Below are positions 40,606-50,480 of a stretch of 64,000 nt of DNA, one piece after another. The position numbers and the translations under genes are program-made. How positions within the stretch are numbered: position 1 is the stretch's first letter; every line of letters starts with the position of its first letter. Origin of the DNA: Streptomyces fradiae (GTDB lineage: Bacteria > Actinomycetota > Actinomycetes > Streptomycetales > Streptomycetaceae); contig NZ_CP065958.1 of the NCBI RefSeq assembly GCF_041270065.1, positions 2,914,001 through 2,978,000 of the forward strand, given 5' to 3'. The notes under the pieces were generated by a model. It had not been told where the DNA came from and searched no databases. It worked only from the letters and a program-made list of their open reading frames with translations.

Positions 40606-42972
40606 TCAGTCCCTCAGCAGGTCCGGTACGCCGTCCTCGTCCGGCAGGTCGCGCTCGCCCGAGACCACGGTGAGCGCCTGCGTGGAGCGGGTCAGCGCCA
40701 CGTACAGGACGCGCAGTCCGGCCGGCGACTCGTCGGCGATCTCCGCCGGTGAGACCACCACCGTGGCGTCGTACTCCAGTCCCTTCGCCTCCAGGGAGCC
40801 GAGCGCCACCACCCGGTCGCCGAGGCCGTCGAGCCAGCGGGCGGCCTCGGCGCGCCGGTCCATGGCGACGACCACGCCGACCGTTCCTTCGACCTCGCTC
40901 AGGAGCCGTTCGGCAGCCAAACGTACGGTTTCGGCCAGACCGGTCCGCTCCGCCACGGGGACGAAGCGGGGCACGACGCCGGTGGAGCGCACCGCGCGCG
41001 GCGACTCCTTGCCGGGCATGGCGAGGGCGAGCACCTTGGCGGCGAGCTCGGCGATCTCCGCCGGGTTGCGGTAGTTCACGGTGAGCTCGAAGCGGCGCCG
41101 GGGGCGGGTGCCGAGGGCCTCGTCGCGGGCCGCGGCGGCCTCGTCCGGGTCCGACCAGGAGGACTGGGCGGGGTCGCCGACGACCGTCCAGGTGGCGTGC
41201 CGGCCGCGCCGGCCGACCATCCGCCACTGCATGGGCGTGAGGTCCTGCGCCTCGTCGACGATGACGTGGGCGTACTCGGTGCGCTCGGCGGCGAGCCGCT
41301 CGGCCCGCTCGCGCTGGGTCTCCTCGCGTACCGGCATCAGCTCCTCCAGGCCGGTGAGCTGGTCCAGCGGGTCGTACTCGCGCTTCTTGCGCGGCTTGGC
41401 CGGGGCGCCGAGCAGGGTGGCCAGCTCGTCGAGGAGCGCCACGTCGTGCACGGACAGGCCGGGGCGGCGCAGCGAGCGGGCCAGCCGGCGGACCTCGCCG
41501 GGGTTGAGCACGCGGCGGGCCCAGCGGCCGAGCCGCCGCTCGTCGGCCATGGCGTCGAGGACCCCGCGCGGGGTGAGCTCGGGCCACCAGGCGTCCAGGA
41601 AGCCGAGGAAGGAGTCCTCGGTGGACACGTCCTCGTCGAAGGACGAGCGCAGCTCGGCGGCGAGCTCGGGGTCGCTGTGCCGGCCGGCGGCGCCGGACTT
41701 CGCGTACAGGGCGTCGAGGAGCAGCCGGCGGGCGCGGGGGCGGAGCAGGTTGACGGGGGCGGTGCCGGAGAGCACGTTCTGCCGGATCCGGCGGAGCTCG
41801 TCGGCGCCGAGTTCGAGGCGGCGGCCGAAGGCGACGACCCGGAGCAGGGTCGGGGTGCCGGCGGAAGCGGCGGGCGCCTCGTCCTCGTCGCCGAACGCGA
41901 GCTGGTCCCCGGCGGCCCGGGCGGGGGCCTTGGGCGCGGGGGTCTCCAGGGCGCCGCGGGCGGCCTTGCGGAGCACCGCGAGCATCCGGGAGGAGCCCTT
42001 GACCCGGGCGACGGCGGGCTCGTCGTACGCGTCGGCCTCGACGCCGTCGACCAGCGAGCCGAGGGCGCGGATGGCGACCTGGCCCTCCTCGCCGAGGGAG
42101 GGCAGCACGCCCTCGGTGTACGAGACGAGCAGCGGGGTCGGCGAGACGATCAGGATGCCGCCGGAGTAGCGGCGCCGGTCCTGGTAGAGCAGGTAGGCGG
42201 CGCGGTGCAGGGCGACGGCGGTCTTGCCGGTGCCGGGGCCGCCCTCGACGTACGTGACGGAGGCGGCGGGGGCGCGGATGACCAGGTCCTGCTCGGCCTG
42301 GATGGAGGCGACGATGTCGCGCATGGTGTGGCCGCGGGCCTGGCCGAGCGCGGCCATCAGGGCGCCGTCGCCGATGACCGGGAGCTCCTGGCCGTCGAGG
42401 GTGGCCTTGAGCTCGGGGCGCATCAGGTCGTCCTCGACGCCGAGGACCTTGCGGCCCTTGGAGCGGATGACGCGGCGGCGCACCACCCGGCCGGGGTCGA
42501 CCGGGGTGGAGCGGTAGAACGGGGCGGCGGCCGGGGCGCGCCAGTCGATGACCAGGGGGGCGTAGTCGGCGTCGAGGACGCCGATGCGGCCGATGTGCAG
42601 GGTCTCGCCGATGTCGGCGTACTGCTGGGCGCCGTCGGTCCGGATGGCGTCCTCTGCGGGTTCGACGGAGGTGTAGGCGCCGTCGGGGCCCTTCTTGCCG
42701 TCCTTGCCGTAGAGCAGGTCGATCCGGCCGAAGAGGAAGTCCTCGAACTCGTTGTTGAGCCGGTTGAGGTGGACGCCGGCCCGGAAGACCTGGGCGTCGC
42801 GCTCGGCGAGCGCGCCGGGCGTTCCGACGTGGCCCTTCTGGGCGGCGTCGTGCATCAGGAACTCCGCCTCGTGGATCTTCTCCTCCAGGCGGCGGTAGAC
42901 CTGATCCAGATGTTCCTGTTCGACACCGATCTCACGGTCTCTGACCGTGTCGACGGCTTCCTGCGCGGCCAC
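40606..42972 (-). CDS. helD: HelD-like RNA polymerase recycling factor (UvrD-type helicase fold)
   Basis: 788 aa from GTG (VAAQEAVDTV). An N-terminal antiparallel coiled coil (EIGVEQEHLDQVYRRLEEKIHEAEFL) probes the secondary channel of RNAP in the family. The UvrD-type ATPase has Walker A VEGGPGTGKTAVAL, Walker B VIVDEAQDLTP, and motif VI-like YVALTRSTQAL. The acidic insert at about 400 (GDEDEAP) is variable. HelD releases stalled RNAP and, in actinobacteria, can give rifampicin tolerance. Terminated by the sRNA hairpin region. Confidence 0.9.
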   Translation of the reverse strand: MAAQEAVDTVRDREIGVEQEHLDQVYRRLEEKIHEAEFLMHDAAQKGHVGTPGALAERDAQVFRAGVHLNRLNNEFEDFLFGRIDLLYGKDGKKGPDGAYTSVEPAEDAIRTDGAQQYADIGETLHIGRIGVLDADYAPLVIDWRAPAAAPFYRSTPVDPGRVVRRRVIRSKGRKVLGVEDDLMRPELKATLDGQELPVIGDGALMAALGQARGHTMRDIVASIQAEQDLVIRAPAASVTYVEGGPGTGKTAVALHRAAYLLYQDRRRYSGGILIVSPTPLLVSYTEGVLPSLGEEGQVAIRALGSLVDGVEADAYDEPAVARVKGSSRMLAVLRKAARGALETPAPKAPARAAGDQLAFGDEDEAPAASAGTPTLLRVVAFGRRLELGADELRRIRQNVLSGTAPVNLLRPRARRLLLDALYAKSGAAGRHSDPELAAELRSSFDEDVSTEDSFLGFLDAWWPELTPRGVLDAMADERRLGRWARRVLNPGEVRRLARSLRRPGLSVHDVALLDELATLLGAPAKPRKKREYDPLDQLTGLEELMPVREETQRERAERLAAERTEYAHVIVDEAQDLTPMQWRMVGRRGRHATWTVVGDPAQSSWSDPDEAAAARDEALGTRPRRRFELTVNYRNPAEIAELAAKVLALAMPGKESPRAVRSTGVVPRFVPVAERTGLAETVRLAAERLLSEVEGTVGVVVAMDRRAEAARWLDGLGDRVVALGSLEAKGLEYDATVVVSPAEIADESPAGLRVLYVALTRSTQALTVVSGERDLPDEDGVPDLLRD

Positions 42973-43034
42973 CCGGGCCCCCTTCTGACGTGCACTGGGC
43001 AGCCGTCGAGCGTACGCCACCGGAAGGCGATATG

Positions 43035-43616
43035 TCAGGCCTGGGCCGTGTCCTTCGGATCGGGGCCGGAAAGGCCGCCCCTGGGGTGCGCGGCGCGGTG
43101 GCGGGCGACGCGGGCCCGGTTGCCGCACTCCTCGCTGGAGCACCAGCGCCGGCGGCGGCCCCGGGAGGTGTCGAGATAGCAGCGCCGGCAGCCCGGTCCC
43201 TCGCAGCGGCGGAGCAGGGCGCGGGCGGCCGGATCGGTGAGGAGTTCGACGGCGTCGCGGGCGACGGCGGCGAGCAGGGCCCGGCAGTCGGGTTCGCCGC
43301 CGAGGGTGCGGACGAGCAGCCCGGAGCGGGTCCGTACGGCCCGGGGCGCGGGCGGCGCGGCGGCGGCGAGCGCGTTGAGCAGCGCCAGGGCGGCGGGCCG
43401 GGCGGGGCGCCCGGAGAGCTGGGCGCCGACCAGCTCGGCGACACAGTCCCGCAGCTCCCGGAACGGCCCGAGCCACCGCCGGTCCACCCCCGCGAGCCGC
43501 GCCCCGGCGGGCACGACCCCGGCGCCGCGCAGGAAGACGACGAGCCCCTCGACCCGGTCGAGCGCCTCGTCGGCGAGCTCGAGACACACCCGCCCGGCCT
43601 CGAATCGCCCTGGCAT
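43035..43616 (-). CDS. CGNR zinc-finger protein
   Basis: 193 aa. The C-terminal CGNR finger is complete: CEGPGCRRCYLDTS then WCSSEECGNRARVARHR. The N-terminal part (FRELRDCVAELVGAQ...) matches the ABATE ligand-like domain of these stress-type regulators. Likely a DNA-binding repressor. Divergent from the MmyB-type gene, with a shared 342-bp AT-richer region. Confidence 0.88.
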   Translation of the reverse strand: MPGRFEAGRVCLELADEALDRVEGLVVFLRGAGVVPAGARLAGVDRRWLGPFRELRDCVAELVGAQLSGRPARPAALALLNALAAAAPPAPRAVRTRSGLLVRTLGGEPDCRALLAAVARDAVELLTDPAARALLRRCEGPGCRRCYLDTSRGRRRRWCSSEECGNRARVARHRAAHPRGGLSGPDPKDTAQA

Positions 43617-43958
43617 GCCCCTGCCACCCTTCGGGTCGGAACGCTCCTCATCCGGCTCGACCAGAGTGCTCCGGGAGCACGCGGGTGACCAGAGGGCGGG
43701 GGGCCTAGCAGGGCCCTGGGATCCGGTGGCGGAAAGCAGTCGGCCCGGGCGTACGGGGGAGCCGCCCGGGCCGACCGGAACCGGAGGGCCCGGGGGAGAG
43801 CCGTCCGGTGGTTCGGTGGTGTCCCCGCAGGTCAGCGCCGCAAAGCGGACGATCAGCACGGGGGCACCCACAGCATGAATGTTGAAACGTCTATTATCTA
43901 CAGACTGTTTTTTCTAACAATTCGCGTGCGGACAATTCGGAGGGCTGGTGAAAGTGAC
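43617..43958. other. Intergenic region between two divergent regulators
   Basis: 342 bp with an AT-rich core at 43871-43935, unusual here. It holds a good minus-strand promoter (43893-43920). An apparent plus-strand extension of the MmyB gene crosses it but lacks support. Confidence 0.6.
43893..43920 (-). promoter_or_regulatory. Promoter for the CGNR gene
   Basis: On the minus strand TTGTTA (43915-43920), 16-nt spacer, GATAAT (43893-43898), near the vegetative consensus. The leader to the start codon would be about 270 nt. Confidence 0.45.
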
Positions 43959-44786
43959 GTGAACAAGACAGCGCTGCGCGCCCTCCTCAAGGAGCGCCGC
44001 GAGCTGATCGACCCCGAGGCGCACGGCCTCTCCCGGCCCACCGGGCGCGGCCGGCGGGCCCGCGGCCTCGCCCAGCAGCAGGTCGACGAGCTCACCTGCC
44101 GGGCGGTCGACACGTACAACCGCCTGGAGACCGGGCGGTACCCCAACCCGCCCGCCGACTACCTGCGCCAGATAGGGCGCCTCTTCGGTCTCGACGAGCG
44201 CGAGTGGGTGATGCTCTGCCGGTACGCGGGCATCGGCGACCCGCCGGGGCCGCTCAACCCCTCCTCCGGCCTGGAGCTCCCCGGGGCGTGGCAGGAGGCC
44301 GTCGACGGCATCGGGCACATGGCGTACGTCAGCGACGCCTCCTGGAACGTCCTCGCCCACAACCGGCGCTTCGCCGAGCTGTACCCGGGCGGCCGGGCCC
44401 CCGCGAACACCATGCGCTGGATGCTCTTCGACGAGAGCGCCCGCGAGCAGAGCCTGATCGACTGGGACACCGTGTGGGCGCCGCCGGTCCTCCCGCAGCT
44501 GCGCGCCGCGCTCGCCGCGCGCCCGGAGGACCCGACGCTGCGGCAGATCGAGCGGGAGGTCCGCGCCGACGCCTTCCTCGGCCGGCTGTGGGAGGCGGGC
44601 GGCGCGCACCTCCACCCCGACGGCGCCGAACGCCCGCTGCGCCACGCCCTCCTGGGCCCCGGCCATGTCACGATCTGCGCCGCCCAGCCGCTCACCGCGC
44701 CCGGCTCCCGCCTGATCATCATGCTGTTCCGGCCGGGACCCGAGAAGTCCCACGTCAGCACCCCGATGCTGCGCGCGAACGGCTAG
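43959..44786 (+). CDS. XRE-type regulator with MmyB-like ligand domain
   Basis: 275 aa from GTG (VNKTALRALLKERREL). The HTH is in the first ~90 residues (AQQQVDELTCRAVDTYNRLETG). The C-terminal part is the MmyB-like fatty-acid-binding domain (HMAYVSDASWNVLAHNRRFAELYPGG; RWMLFDESAREQ). MmyB relatives control antibiotic or lipid-responsive genes in Streptomyces. It runs tail to tail with the acetyltransferase, with a 4-bp overlap. Confidence 0.88.
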   Translation: MNKTALRALLKERRELIDPEAHGLSRPTGRGRRARGLAQQQVDELTCRAVDTYNRLETGRYPNPPADYLRQIGRLFGLDEREWVMLCRYAGIGDPPGPLNPSSGLELPGAWQEAVDGIGHMAYVSDASWNVLAHNRRFAELYPGGRAPANTMRWMLFDESAREQSLIDWDTVWAPPVLPQLRAALAARPEDPTLRQIEREVRADAFLGRLWEAGGAHLHPDGAERPLRHALLGPGHVTICAAQPLTAPGSRLIIMLFRPGPEKSHVSTPMLRANG

Positions 44787-45334
44787 CGGGCGTCCGGACC
44801 GGTGTCGGCCCCGAAGCCGGCCGGCGGGTCGTCGTGCAGGATCCGCTGGAAGAGGTGGTGGTCGCGCCAGTCGCCGTCGATGTGCAGATAGCGGGGCGCG
44901 GTGCCGACCCGCTCGAACCCGCACTTGGCGAGGACCCGCTGCGAGGCGTGGTTGTGCAGCAGCGTGCTCGCCTCGACCCGGTGCAGGCCGAGCTCCTCGG
45001 CGGCCGCCCGGCACGCCTCCCGTACCAGCGCGGTGGCCAGGCCGTGCCCCGCGTACGCCTCGTCCACCCAGTAGCCGACCGAGCCGCTGCGGAACGGCCC
45101 GAGGACGATCCCGGTCAGCGTGATGCCGCCGACCAGGGTCTCCCCGTCCACGGCGAACCAGCGCCGCGCGCCGTCCGCGAGCCGCGCCACCTGCGCCCCG
45201 GGCGTGTAGTACGCCTCCTCCCGGCGCGGCTCCCAGGGCCGCATGTACGCCCGGTTGCGCAGCAACGCGGCGGCGAGGGCGGCGGCTTCGGCGGGGGACT
45301 CGGTCTCGGCGGGTCTGATCGCGACGGTGGTCAT
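44783..45334 (-). CDS. GNAT acetyltransferase (RimJ/RimL-like)
   Basis: 183 aa with the GNAT fold: strands EAYYTPGAQVARL and WFAVDGETLVGGITLTGIV, the acetyl-CoA pocket YWVDEAYAGHGLATALVREA (R/Q-x-x-G-x-G/A type), and a C-terminal VEASTLLHNHASQRVLAKCGF typical of RimL proteins. Transfers acetyl to an N-terminal or small-molecule amine; substrate not defined. Confidence 0.88.
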   Translation of the reverse strand: MTTVAIRPAETESPAEAAALAAALLRNRAYMRPWEPRREEAYYTPGAQVARLADGARRWFAVDGETLVGGITLTGIVLGPFRSGSVGYWVDEAYAGHGLATALVREACRAAAEELGLHRVEASTLLHNHASQRVLAKCGFERVGTAPRYLHIDGDWRDHHLFQRILHDDPPAGFGADTGPDAR

Positions 45335-45371
45335 CCGCGTACCGTAACCGCCCCCGCGCCGCCGGATCCGG

Positions 45372-46571
45372 CTACTCCGCTGACCCGTCCCCGTACTTCG
45401 TGTCCGCCGCCGGGTCGAGCGCCAGCCGGTACCCCCGCTTCACCACCGTCTGGATCAGCTTCGGCGTGCCGAGGGCGGCCCGCAGCCGGGCCATCGCCGT
45501 CTCCACGGCGTGCTCGTCGCGGCCCGCGCCGGGCAGCGCGCGCAGCAGGTCGGGGCGGCCGACGACCCAGCCGGGGCGGCGGGCGAGGAGGCCCAGGAGG
45601 GCCATGCCGGCCGGCGGCACCGGGCGCAGCTCGCCGTCCACGAGGACGGCGTGGCCGCGGATCTCGACGCGGTGCCCGGCGACCGGCAGGACCCGGGCGC
45701 GGGCGGGCAGTTCGCGGCAGAGGAGCTGGACCAGCGGGCCGAGCCGGAAGCGTTCGGGCTGGTGGGTGTCGATGCCGTGGGCCTGCAGCGGCAGGGCCGT
45801 GACCGGCCCCACGCACACCGCGAGGACGTCGTGCCGAAGGGCCGTCACCAGCTCCTCGGCCAGGCCGCGTTGGCGCGCCCGGTCGAGCAGCGAGGCGGCG
45901 GCCGGGGCGCTGGTGAAGGTCACCGCGTCCAGGGCGCGGGCCACGGTCGCGTCGAGCAGCCGGTCGAGCGGACCGAGGTCCTCCGGCGGCATCCAGCGGT
46001 AGACGGGTACGGGTACGACCTCGGCCCCGCCCTCGGTCAGCGCCTCCACGAAGCCGGGCAGCGGCTCCCCGTGCAGCTGGAGGGCGATCCGGCGCCCGGC
46101 GACGCCCTCGCCGAGCAGCCGGTCGAGGACCTCGGCCATCGACTCGGAGGACGGCGACCAGGACTCGGTGAGCCCGGCCGCGCGCACCGCGCCCTTCACC
46201 TTGGGGCCACGGGCGAGGAGTTCGACCCCGCGCAGCCGGTCGAGCAGCGCCTCGCCGAAGCCCCAGCCGTCGGCCGCCTCGACCCAGCCGCGGAAGCCGA
46301 TCGCCGTGGTGGCGACGACGACGTCCGGGGCGTGGTCGATGAGGTCCTTGGTGGCGGCGAGCAGCTCGGTGTCGTCGGCGAGCGGCACGATCCGCAGCGC
46401 GGGGCCGTGCACGACGCCCGCGCCGCGCCGGCGCAGCAGCGCGATCAGTTCGTCCGCGCGCCGCGCCGCCGTGACGCCGACGGTGAACCCCGCCAGGGGC
46501 CCTTGCTGCGCCTGCTCTTGCTCGTCCATGTCCGCCGACACTGCCGGGGAAGGATGTCCGTCTCGGTTCAC
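45372..46571 (-). CDS. nnaR: HemD-like/winged-helix nitrate-assimilation regulator
   Basis: 399 aa from GTG 46571 (AGGA 7 nt upstream); ATG at 46529 is the alternative. N-terminal uroporphyrinogen-III synthase-like domain (VGVTAARRADELIALLRRRG; VVATTAIGFRGWVEAADGWG; VTFTSAPAAASLL). C-terminal OmpR-like winged helix (AVETAMARLRAALGTPKLIQ, VVKRGYRL). This architecture beside NarK is the NnaR of Streptomyces, which activates nitrate/nitrite genes with GlnR. Its synthase active residues need not be functional. Confidence 0.87.
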   Translation of the reverse strand: MNRDGHPSPAVSADMDEQEQAQQGPLAGFTVGVTAARRADELIALLRRRGAGVVHGPALRIVPLADDTELLAATKDLIDHAPDVVVATTAIGFRGWVEAADGWGFGEALLDRLRGVELLARGPKVKGAVRAAGLTESWSPSSESMAEVLDRLLGEGVAGRRIALQLHGEPLPGFVEALTEGGAEVVPVPVYRWMPPEDLGPLDRLLDATVARALDAVTFTSAPAAASLLDRARQRGLAEELVTALRHDVLAVCVGPVTALPLQAHGIDTHQPERFRLGPLVQLLCRELPARARVLPVAGHRVEIRGHAVLVDGELRPVPPAGMALLGLLARRPGWVVGRPDLLRALPGAGRDEHAVETAMARLRAALGTPKLIQTVVKRGYRLALDPAADTKYGDGSAE

Positions 46572-46626
46572 ACGTATTTCCTGGTCGTTACGGCCCTCAG
46601 CGACCACTGTGACTCATCCCTCGCGC

Positions 46627-47982
46627 TCATACCTCGGCGGGCGCGCGGTCCGGCTCGGCTCCGGCCGCGGTGTCCGGCACGGAGGCCACGGAGGCGGGCC
46701 GGCGAAGGTATACCGCCCAGGTCACGAGCATGCACGCGGCGTAGAAGGCGAGGAAGGCGACGAAGGCTCCGGTGCCGGTGCCGACGGTCTGGAAGGACTG
46801 CCGGAAGGCGAGGTTGATGCCGAGGCCGCCGAGCGCGCCGACGGCGCCGATGAGGCCCATGGAGGCGCCGGAGATGCGCCGCCCGTACGCCTCGGCGGCC
46901 TCGCCCGTGAGCCCCTTGCGGTGCCCCTGGGTGAGGAAGATCGCCGGGATCATCTTGTACGTGGAGCCGTTGCCGAGGCCGGTGAGGACGAAGAGGGCGA
47001 CGAAGCCGACCAGGAAGACGGTCAGCGACGCGGCGACCGAGGCGTAGATGACGACGCCGGTGGCGAGGGACATCGCGGCGAAGGTCCCCAGGGTGATGCG
47101 GGCGCCGCCGTGCCGGTCGGCGAGCGCGCCGCCGACCGGGCGGATGAGCGAGCCGAGCAGCGGGCCGACGAAGGTGAGCGAGGCGGCCTGCAGCGGGGTG
47201 CGCCCGAACTGGGTCTGCAGCACGAGCCCGAAGGCGAAGCTGTAGCCGATGAAGGAGCCGAAGGTGCCGATGTAGAGGAAGGCCATGATCCAGGTGTGGC
47301 CGGCCCGCACGGCCTCCTTGGCGGCGCCGGTGTCGTTCTTCACCGGGGCGAGGTTGTCCATGAAGAGCGCGGCGCCGAGGGCGGCGAGCACGATGAGCGG
47401 GACGTAGACGCCGAGGACGAGCCGCGGGTGCATCGCGCCCGCGGTGCCGATGACGAGCAGGCCGACGAGCTGGACGACGGGGACGCCGATGTTGCCGCCG
47501 CCCGCGTTGAGGCCGAGCGCCCAGCCCTTCTTCCGCAGCGGGAAGAAGGCGTTGATGTTGGTCATGGAGGAGGCGAAGTTGCCGCCGCCGACGCCGGTGA
47601 GCGCGGCGACGAGCACGAACGTGCCGTACGAGGTGCCGGGCTCCATCACGGCGTACGCGAAGCCGGTCGGCAGCAGGAGCAGCAGGGCGCTGAAGACCGT
47701 CCAGTTCCGGCCGCCGAAGCGGGCGACGGCGAAGGTGTACGGGACGCGGATGAGCGAGCCGACGAGGGTGGCGGTGCCGATCAGGAAGAACTTCCCGGCG
47801 GCGTCCACGCCGTACTGCGGCCCCATGAAGAGGACCATGACCGACCACATGCTCCAGATGGAGAAGCCGATGTGCTCGGAGATCACGGACCAGAGGAGGT
47901 TCCGCTTCGCGATCCGCTCGCCCGTCTCCTGCCAGAAGGTCTCGTCCTCCGGCTCCCAGCGTTCGATCCACCGGCCGCTCAT
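46627..47982 (-). CDS. narK: NarK-type nitrate/nitrite MFS transporter
   Basis: 451 aa, 12 membrane segments. Both nitrate signature motifs are present: GVGGGNFASSMTNINAFFP and GLGNGSTYKMIP. The cytosolic loop RPVGGALADRHGGARI is also typical. Membrane uptake/export of nitrate or nitrite. RBS GGAGG before ATG. It is 55 nt upstream of nnaR on the same strand, so both probably form one transcript. Confidence 0.93.
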   Translation of the reverse strand: MSGRWIERWEPEDETFWQETGERIAKRNLLWSVISEHIGFSIWSMWSVMVLFMGPQYGVDAAGKFFLIGTATLVGSLIRVPYTFAVARFGGRNWTVFSALLLLLPTGFAYAVMEPGTSYGTFVLVAALTGVGGGNFASSMTNINAFFPLRKKGWALGLNAGGGNIGVPVVQLVGLLVIGTAGAMHPRLVLGVYVPLIVLAALGAALFMDNLAPVKNDTGAAKEAVRAGHTWIMAFLYIGTFGSFIGYSFAFGLVLQTQFGRTPLQAASLTFVGPLLGSLIRPVGGALADRHGGARITLGTFAAMSLATGVVIYASVAASLTVFLVGFVALFVLTGLGNGSTYKMIPAIFLTQGHRKGLTGEAAEAYGRRISGASMGLIGAVGALGGLGINLAFRQSFQTVGTGTGAFVAFLAFYAACMLVTWAVYLRRPASVASVPDTAAGAEPDRAPAEV

Positions 47983-48146
47983 CCCGCACCTCCGCGCTGT
48001 CCGACTGTTGCGGGTGACGCTAGGAACGGCGCGTTTCGTACGGCGGCGGTGGACGGTGACGGGCGCGGAACCTTGCTCTCACCCGGAGCGCGGTGCTGCT
48101 GTGAGCGCCCCCGGCGCGCCGGGCCGCCCCGGCGTCACGGGACCCC

Positions 48147-49109
48147 TTACGGAATGCCGGGTTCCTCGCCCTCCGGCAGCCAGGACCCGGGCGGACGGGC
48201 CAGCCAGCCCTCCTGGGCGGCGAGCTCGGCGGCGGCCCGCCGCAGCACGTCCAGACCGGGGTGCCGCAGCCCCTTGCGCCACACCAGACTCACCGGTGAC
48301 AGCGGTACGGGGTCGGTCAGCGGCCGCAGCACGCTGCCCGGCATCGGCGGGAAGTCGACCACGGCGAGCACCGGGGTCGGGGCCTTGGCCATCACCCGGC
48401 GGAACTCCTCCTTGCCGACGACGAGCGGCGCGGGCGCCGCGACCCGGATGCCCCGGCCGGCGAAGAGCCGCGCGGCGAGGTCGGTCCACTCGGGCGTACG
48501 GTCGTTGCCGGCGCCCGCGTAGACGGAACGGCCCGCGAGCGCGTCCAGCGGGACCCGGGGCAGCCCGGCGAGCGGGTCGCCCTCGGGCAGCAGCACGGCC
48601 ATCGGCTCGTACCGGACGAGCTGCGCCTCCAGACCGGCCCGCAGTCCGGGCGCGAGCCCGCCGTACCGCCCGAAGGAGGCGTCGAGGCGCCCGGCGAGGA
48701 GGTCCCGGGCGGCGCCGGTGAGTCCGCTCTCGTACCGGGCCATCAGCTCGAGTTCCGGGGCGAGTTCGCGGGCCCGGTGGAGCACCCGCTCGTGGCAGAG
48801 GCCGGCGCTGTTGAGGTCGACGAGGAGGGGGCGGGGCTCGGCGCGGAAGGCCTCGGCGAGCTCGTCGTGCGCGGCGAGCACCCGGCGGGCGTACGGCAGC
48901 AGCCGCTCGCCGTCCGGGGTGAGCACCACCTGCCGGGTGGTGCGCAGGAACAGCTCGGTGCCCAGGGCGCGTTCGAGCCGGCGGACGTCCCGGCTGAGGG
49001 CCTGCTGGGCGATGAAGAGCCGGCCGGCGGCGCGGGTGAAGTGCAGTTCCTCGGCGACGGCGACGAAGGCGCGCAGGAGGCGGGGGTCGAGGTCGTTCGG
49101 GGTGGCCAC
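48147..49109 (-). CDS. LysR-family transcriptional regulator
   Basis: 320 aa: N-terminal winged HTH (LLRAFVAVAEELHFTRAAGRL, AQQALSRDVRRLERALG) and a C-terminal periplasmic-binding-like sensor (about 90-300). Divergently transcribed from the MFS gene with an 84-bp gap, so it likely controls that exporter. Effector unknown. Confidence 0.9.
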   Translation of the reverse strand: MATPNDLDPRLLRAFVAVAEELHFTRAAGRLFIAQQALSRDVRRLERALGTELFLRTTRQVVLTPDGERLLPYARRVLAAHDELAEAFRAEPRPLLVDLNSAGLCHERVLHRARELAPELELMARYESGLTGAARDLLAGRLDASFGRYGGLAPGLRAGLEAQLVRYEPMAVLLPEGDPLAGLPRVPLDALAGRSVYAGAGNDRTPEWTDLAARLFAGRGIRVAAPAPLVVGKEEFRRVMAKAPTPVLAVVDFPPMPGSVLRPLTDPVPLSPVSLVWRKGLRHPGLDVLRRAAAELAAQEGWLARPPGSWLPEGEEPGIP

Positions 49110-49193
49110 GCGCCCTTTTTAACAACAGGGGTGCGTGAATCGCCACCGGATAGGTGTTGGACCGGCAGGGGCATGCCAACGGAGCCTGGAGTC

Positions 49194-50480
49194 ATGCCGT
49201 ACCAGCCAGACCCGTCCCGCCCGTTGATCCTGACCCCCGCCGGCCCCGCCCCGGCACCCGCATACCGGGCGCCCGCAGCACCACGCCCGCGCCGCCCGCT
49301 CCCCCGCAACCCGTATCTGCGCCTGTTCGCGCTCCCCGGCACCCGCGCGTTCACCGCCGGCAATCTGCTCGCCCGGCTGCCCTCGGGCATGTTCGGCGTC
49401 AGCACCATCCTGCTGATCTCCGGGGCGTACGACTCCTACGCCCTGGCCGGCGCGGTCAGCGCGGCCGGACTGGCCGCGGGCGCCGTCACCGCGCCCTGGA
49501 TCGCCCGGCTGGTCGACCGGCACGGCCAGGCCCGGGTCGCGGTCCCGGCCACCGTCTGGGCGGTCCTGGGCCAGCTGGTCCTGCTGCTGTGCGCGCACGG
49601 CCGGGCGCCGGTCTGGACGCTGTTCGCGGCCGCCGTGCTCGGCGCCACCGCGCCCAACGTCGGCGGCATGGCCCGGGCCCGCTGGGCGCACCTCCTGAAG
49701 GGCGACCCGGGCGCCCTGCACACCGCCAACTCCTTCGAACAGGCCGCCGACGAGCTCGGCTTCATGCTGGGGCCGGTGCTCGCCGCGTTCCTCTGCTCGG
49801 CGCTCTTCCCGGAGGCGGGCGCGCTCGTCGGCTCCGCGTTCTTCCTCGCCGGGGTGCTGCTCTTCGCGGCCCAGCGCACGACCGAACCGCCGGCCGCGCC
49901 GCCCGCCTCCGGCGGCTCCCCGCTGCGCAGCCCCGGCATGCCGGGGCTGCTCGCGGTCTTCCTCGCGACCGGTGCGGTCTTCGGCTCGATGGAGGTGGTC
50001 ACCCTCGCGTACGTGGACGGCCCGGCCGCCGGTCCGGTCCTCGCCCTCCAGGCGGCCGGCTCCTGCGCGGCCGGCCTGGTCTACGGCCGGGCCCGCCGCG
50101 CGGCCCCGCTCGCGGCCTGCCTCGCGGCGATGACCCTGCTGATGACCCTCCCCCTCCTGGCCGCCCGCACCGGCTCCCTCCTCGCCCTCGCGGGCGCGCT
50201 CCTGCTCGCGGGCGCGGCCACCGCCCCGACCATGGTCACCGGCATGGGCCTGATCCAGCGCCTCACCCCACCGGGCCGCCTCAACGAGGGCATGACCCTC
50301 GCGGTGACCGCCCTCCTCGCCGGCATCGCGACGGGCTCGGCCACCGGCGGCCACCTCGCCGATCACGCCCCGACCCCGCTGTACGGCTACCTGACCCCGC
50401 CGCTGGCGGCGGCCCTGGCCCTGCTGCTGTGCGCGACGACCGGCCGGAGCCGCCGCGCACACGCGCCGATCTCCTCCTGA
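49194..50480 (+). CDS. MFS transporter
   Basis: 428 aa from ATG with GGAG upstream. A Pro-rich N-terminal tail (about 45 aa, PLILTPAGPAPAPAYRAP) precedes about 12 helices (GNLLARLPSGMFGVSTILLI; RLVDRHGQAR loop). Possibly an exporter controlled by the divergent LysR. The stop codon directly abuts the converging GH18 gene stop. Confidence 0.85.
   Translation: MPYQPDPSRPLILTPAGPAPAPAYRAPAAPRPRRPLPRNPYLRLFALPGTRAFTAGNLLARLPSGMFGVSTILLISGAYDSYALAGAVSAAGLAAGAVTAPWIARLVDRHGQARVAVPATVWAVLGQLVLLLCAHGRAPVWTLFAAAVLGATAPNVGGMARARWAHLLKGDPGALHTANSFEQAADELGFMLGPVLAAFLCSALFPEAGALVGSAFFLAGVLLFAAQRTTEPPAAPPASGGSPLRSPGMPGLLAVFLATGAVFGSMEVVTLAYVDGPAAGPVLALQAAGSCAAGLVYGRARRAAPLAACLAAMTLLMTLPLLAARTGSLLALAGALLLAGAATAPTMVTGMGLIQRLTPPGRLNEGMTLAVTALLAGIATGSATGGHLADHAPTPLYGYLTPPLAAALALLLCATTGRSRRAHAPISS

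Noticed and set aside
47983..48146. GlnR box upstream of narK
   Set aside because: GTNAC and GAAAC-like pieces exist but not with the required spacing.
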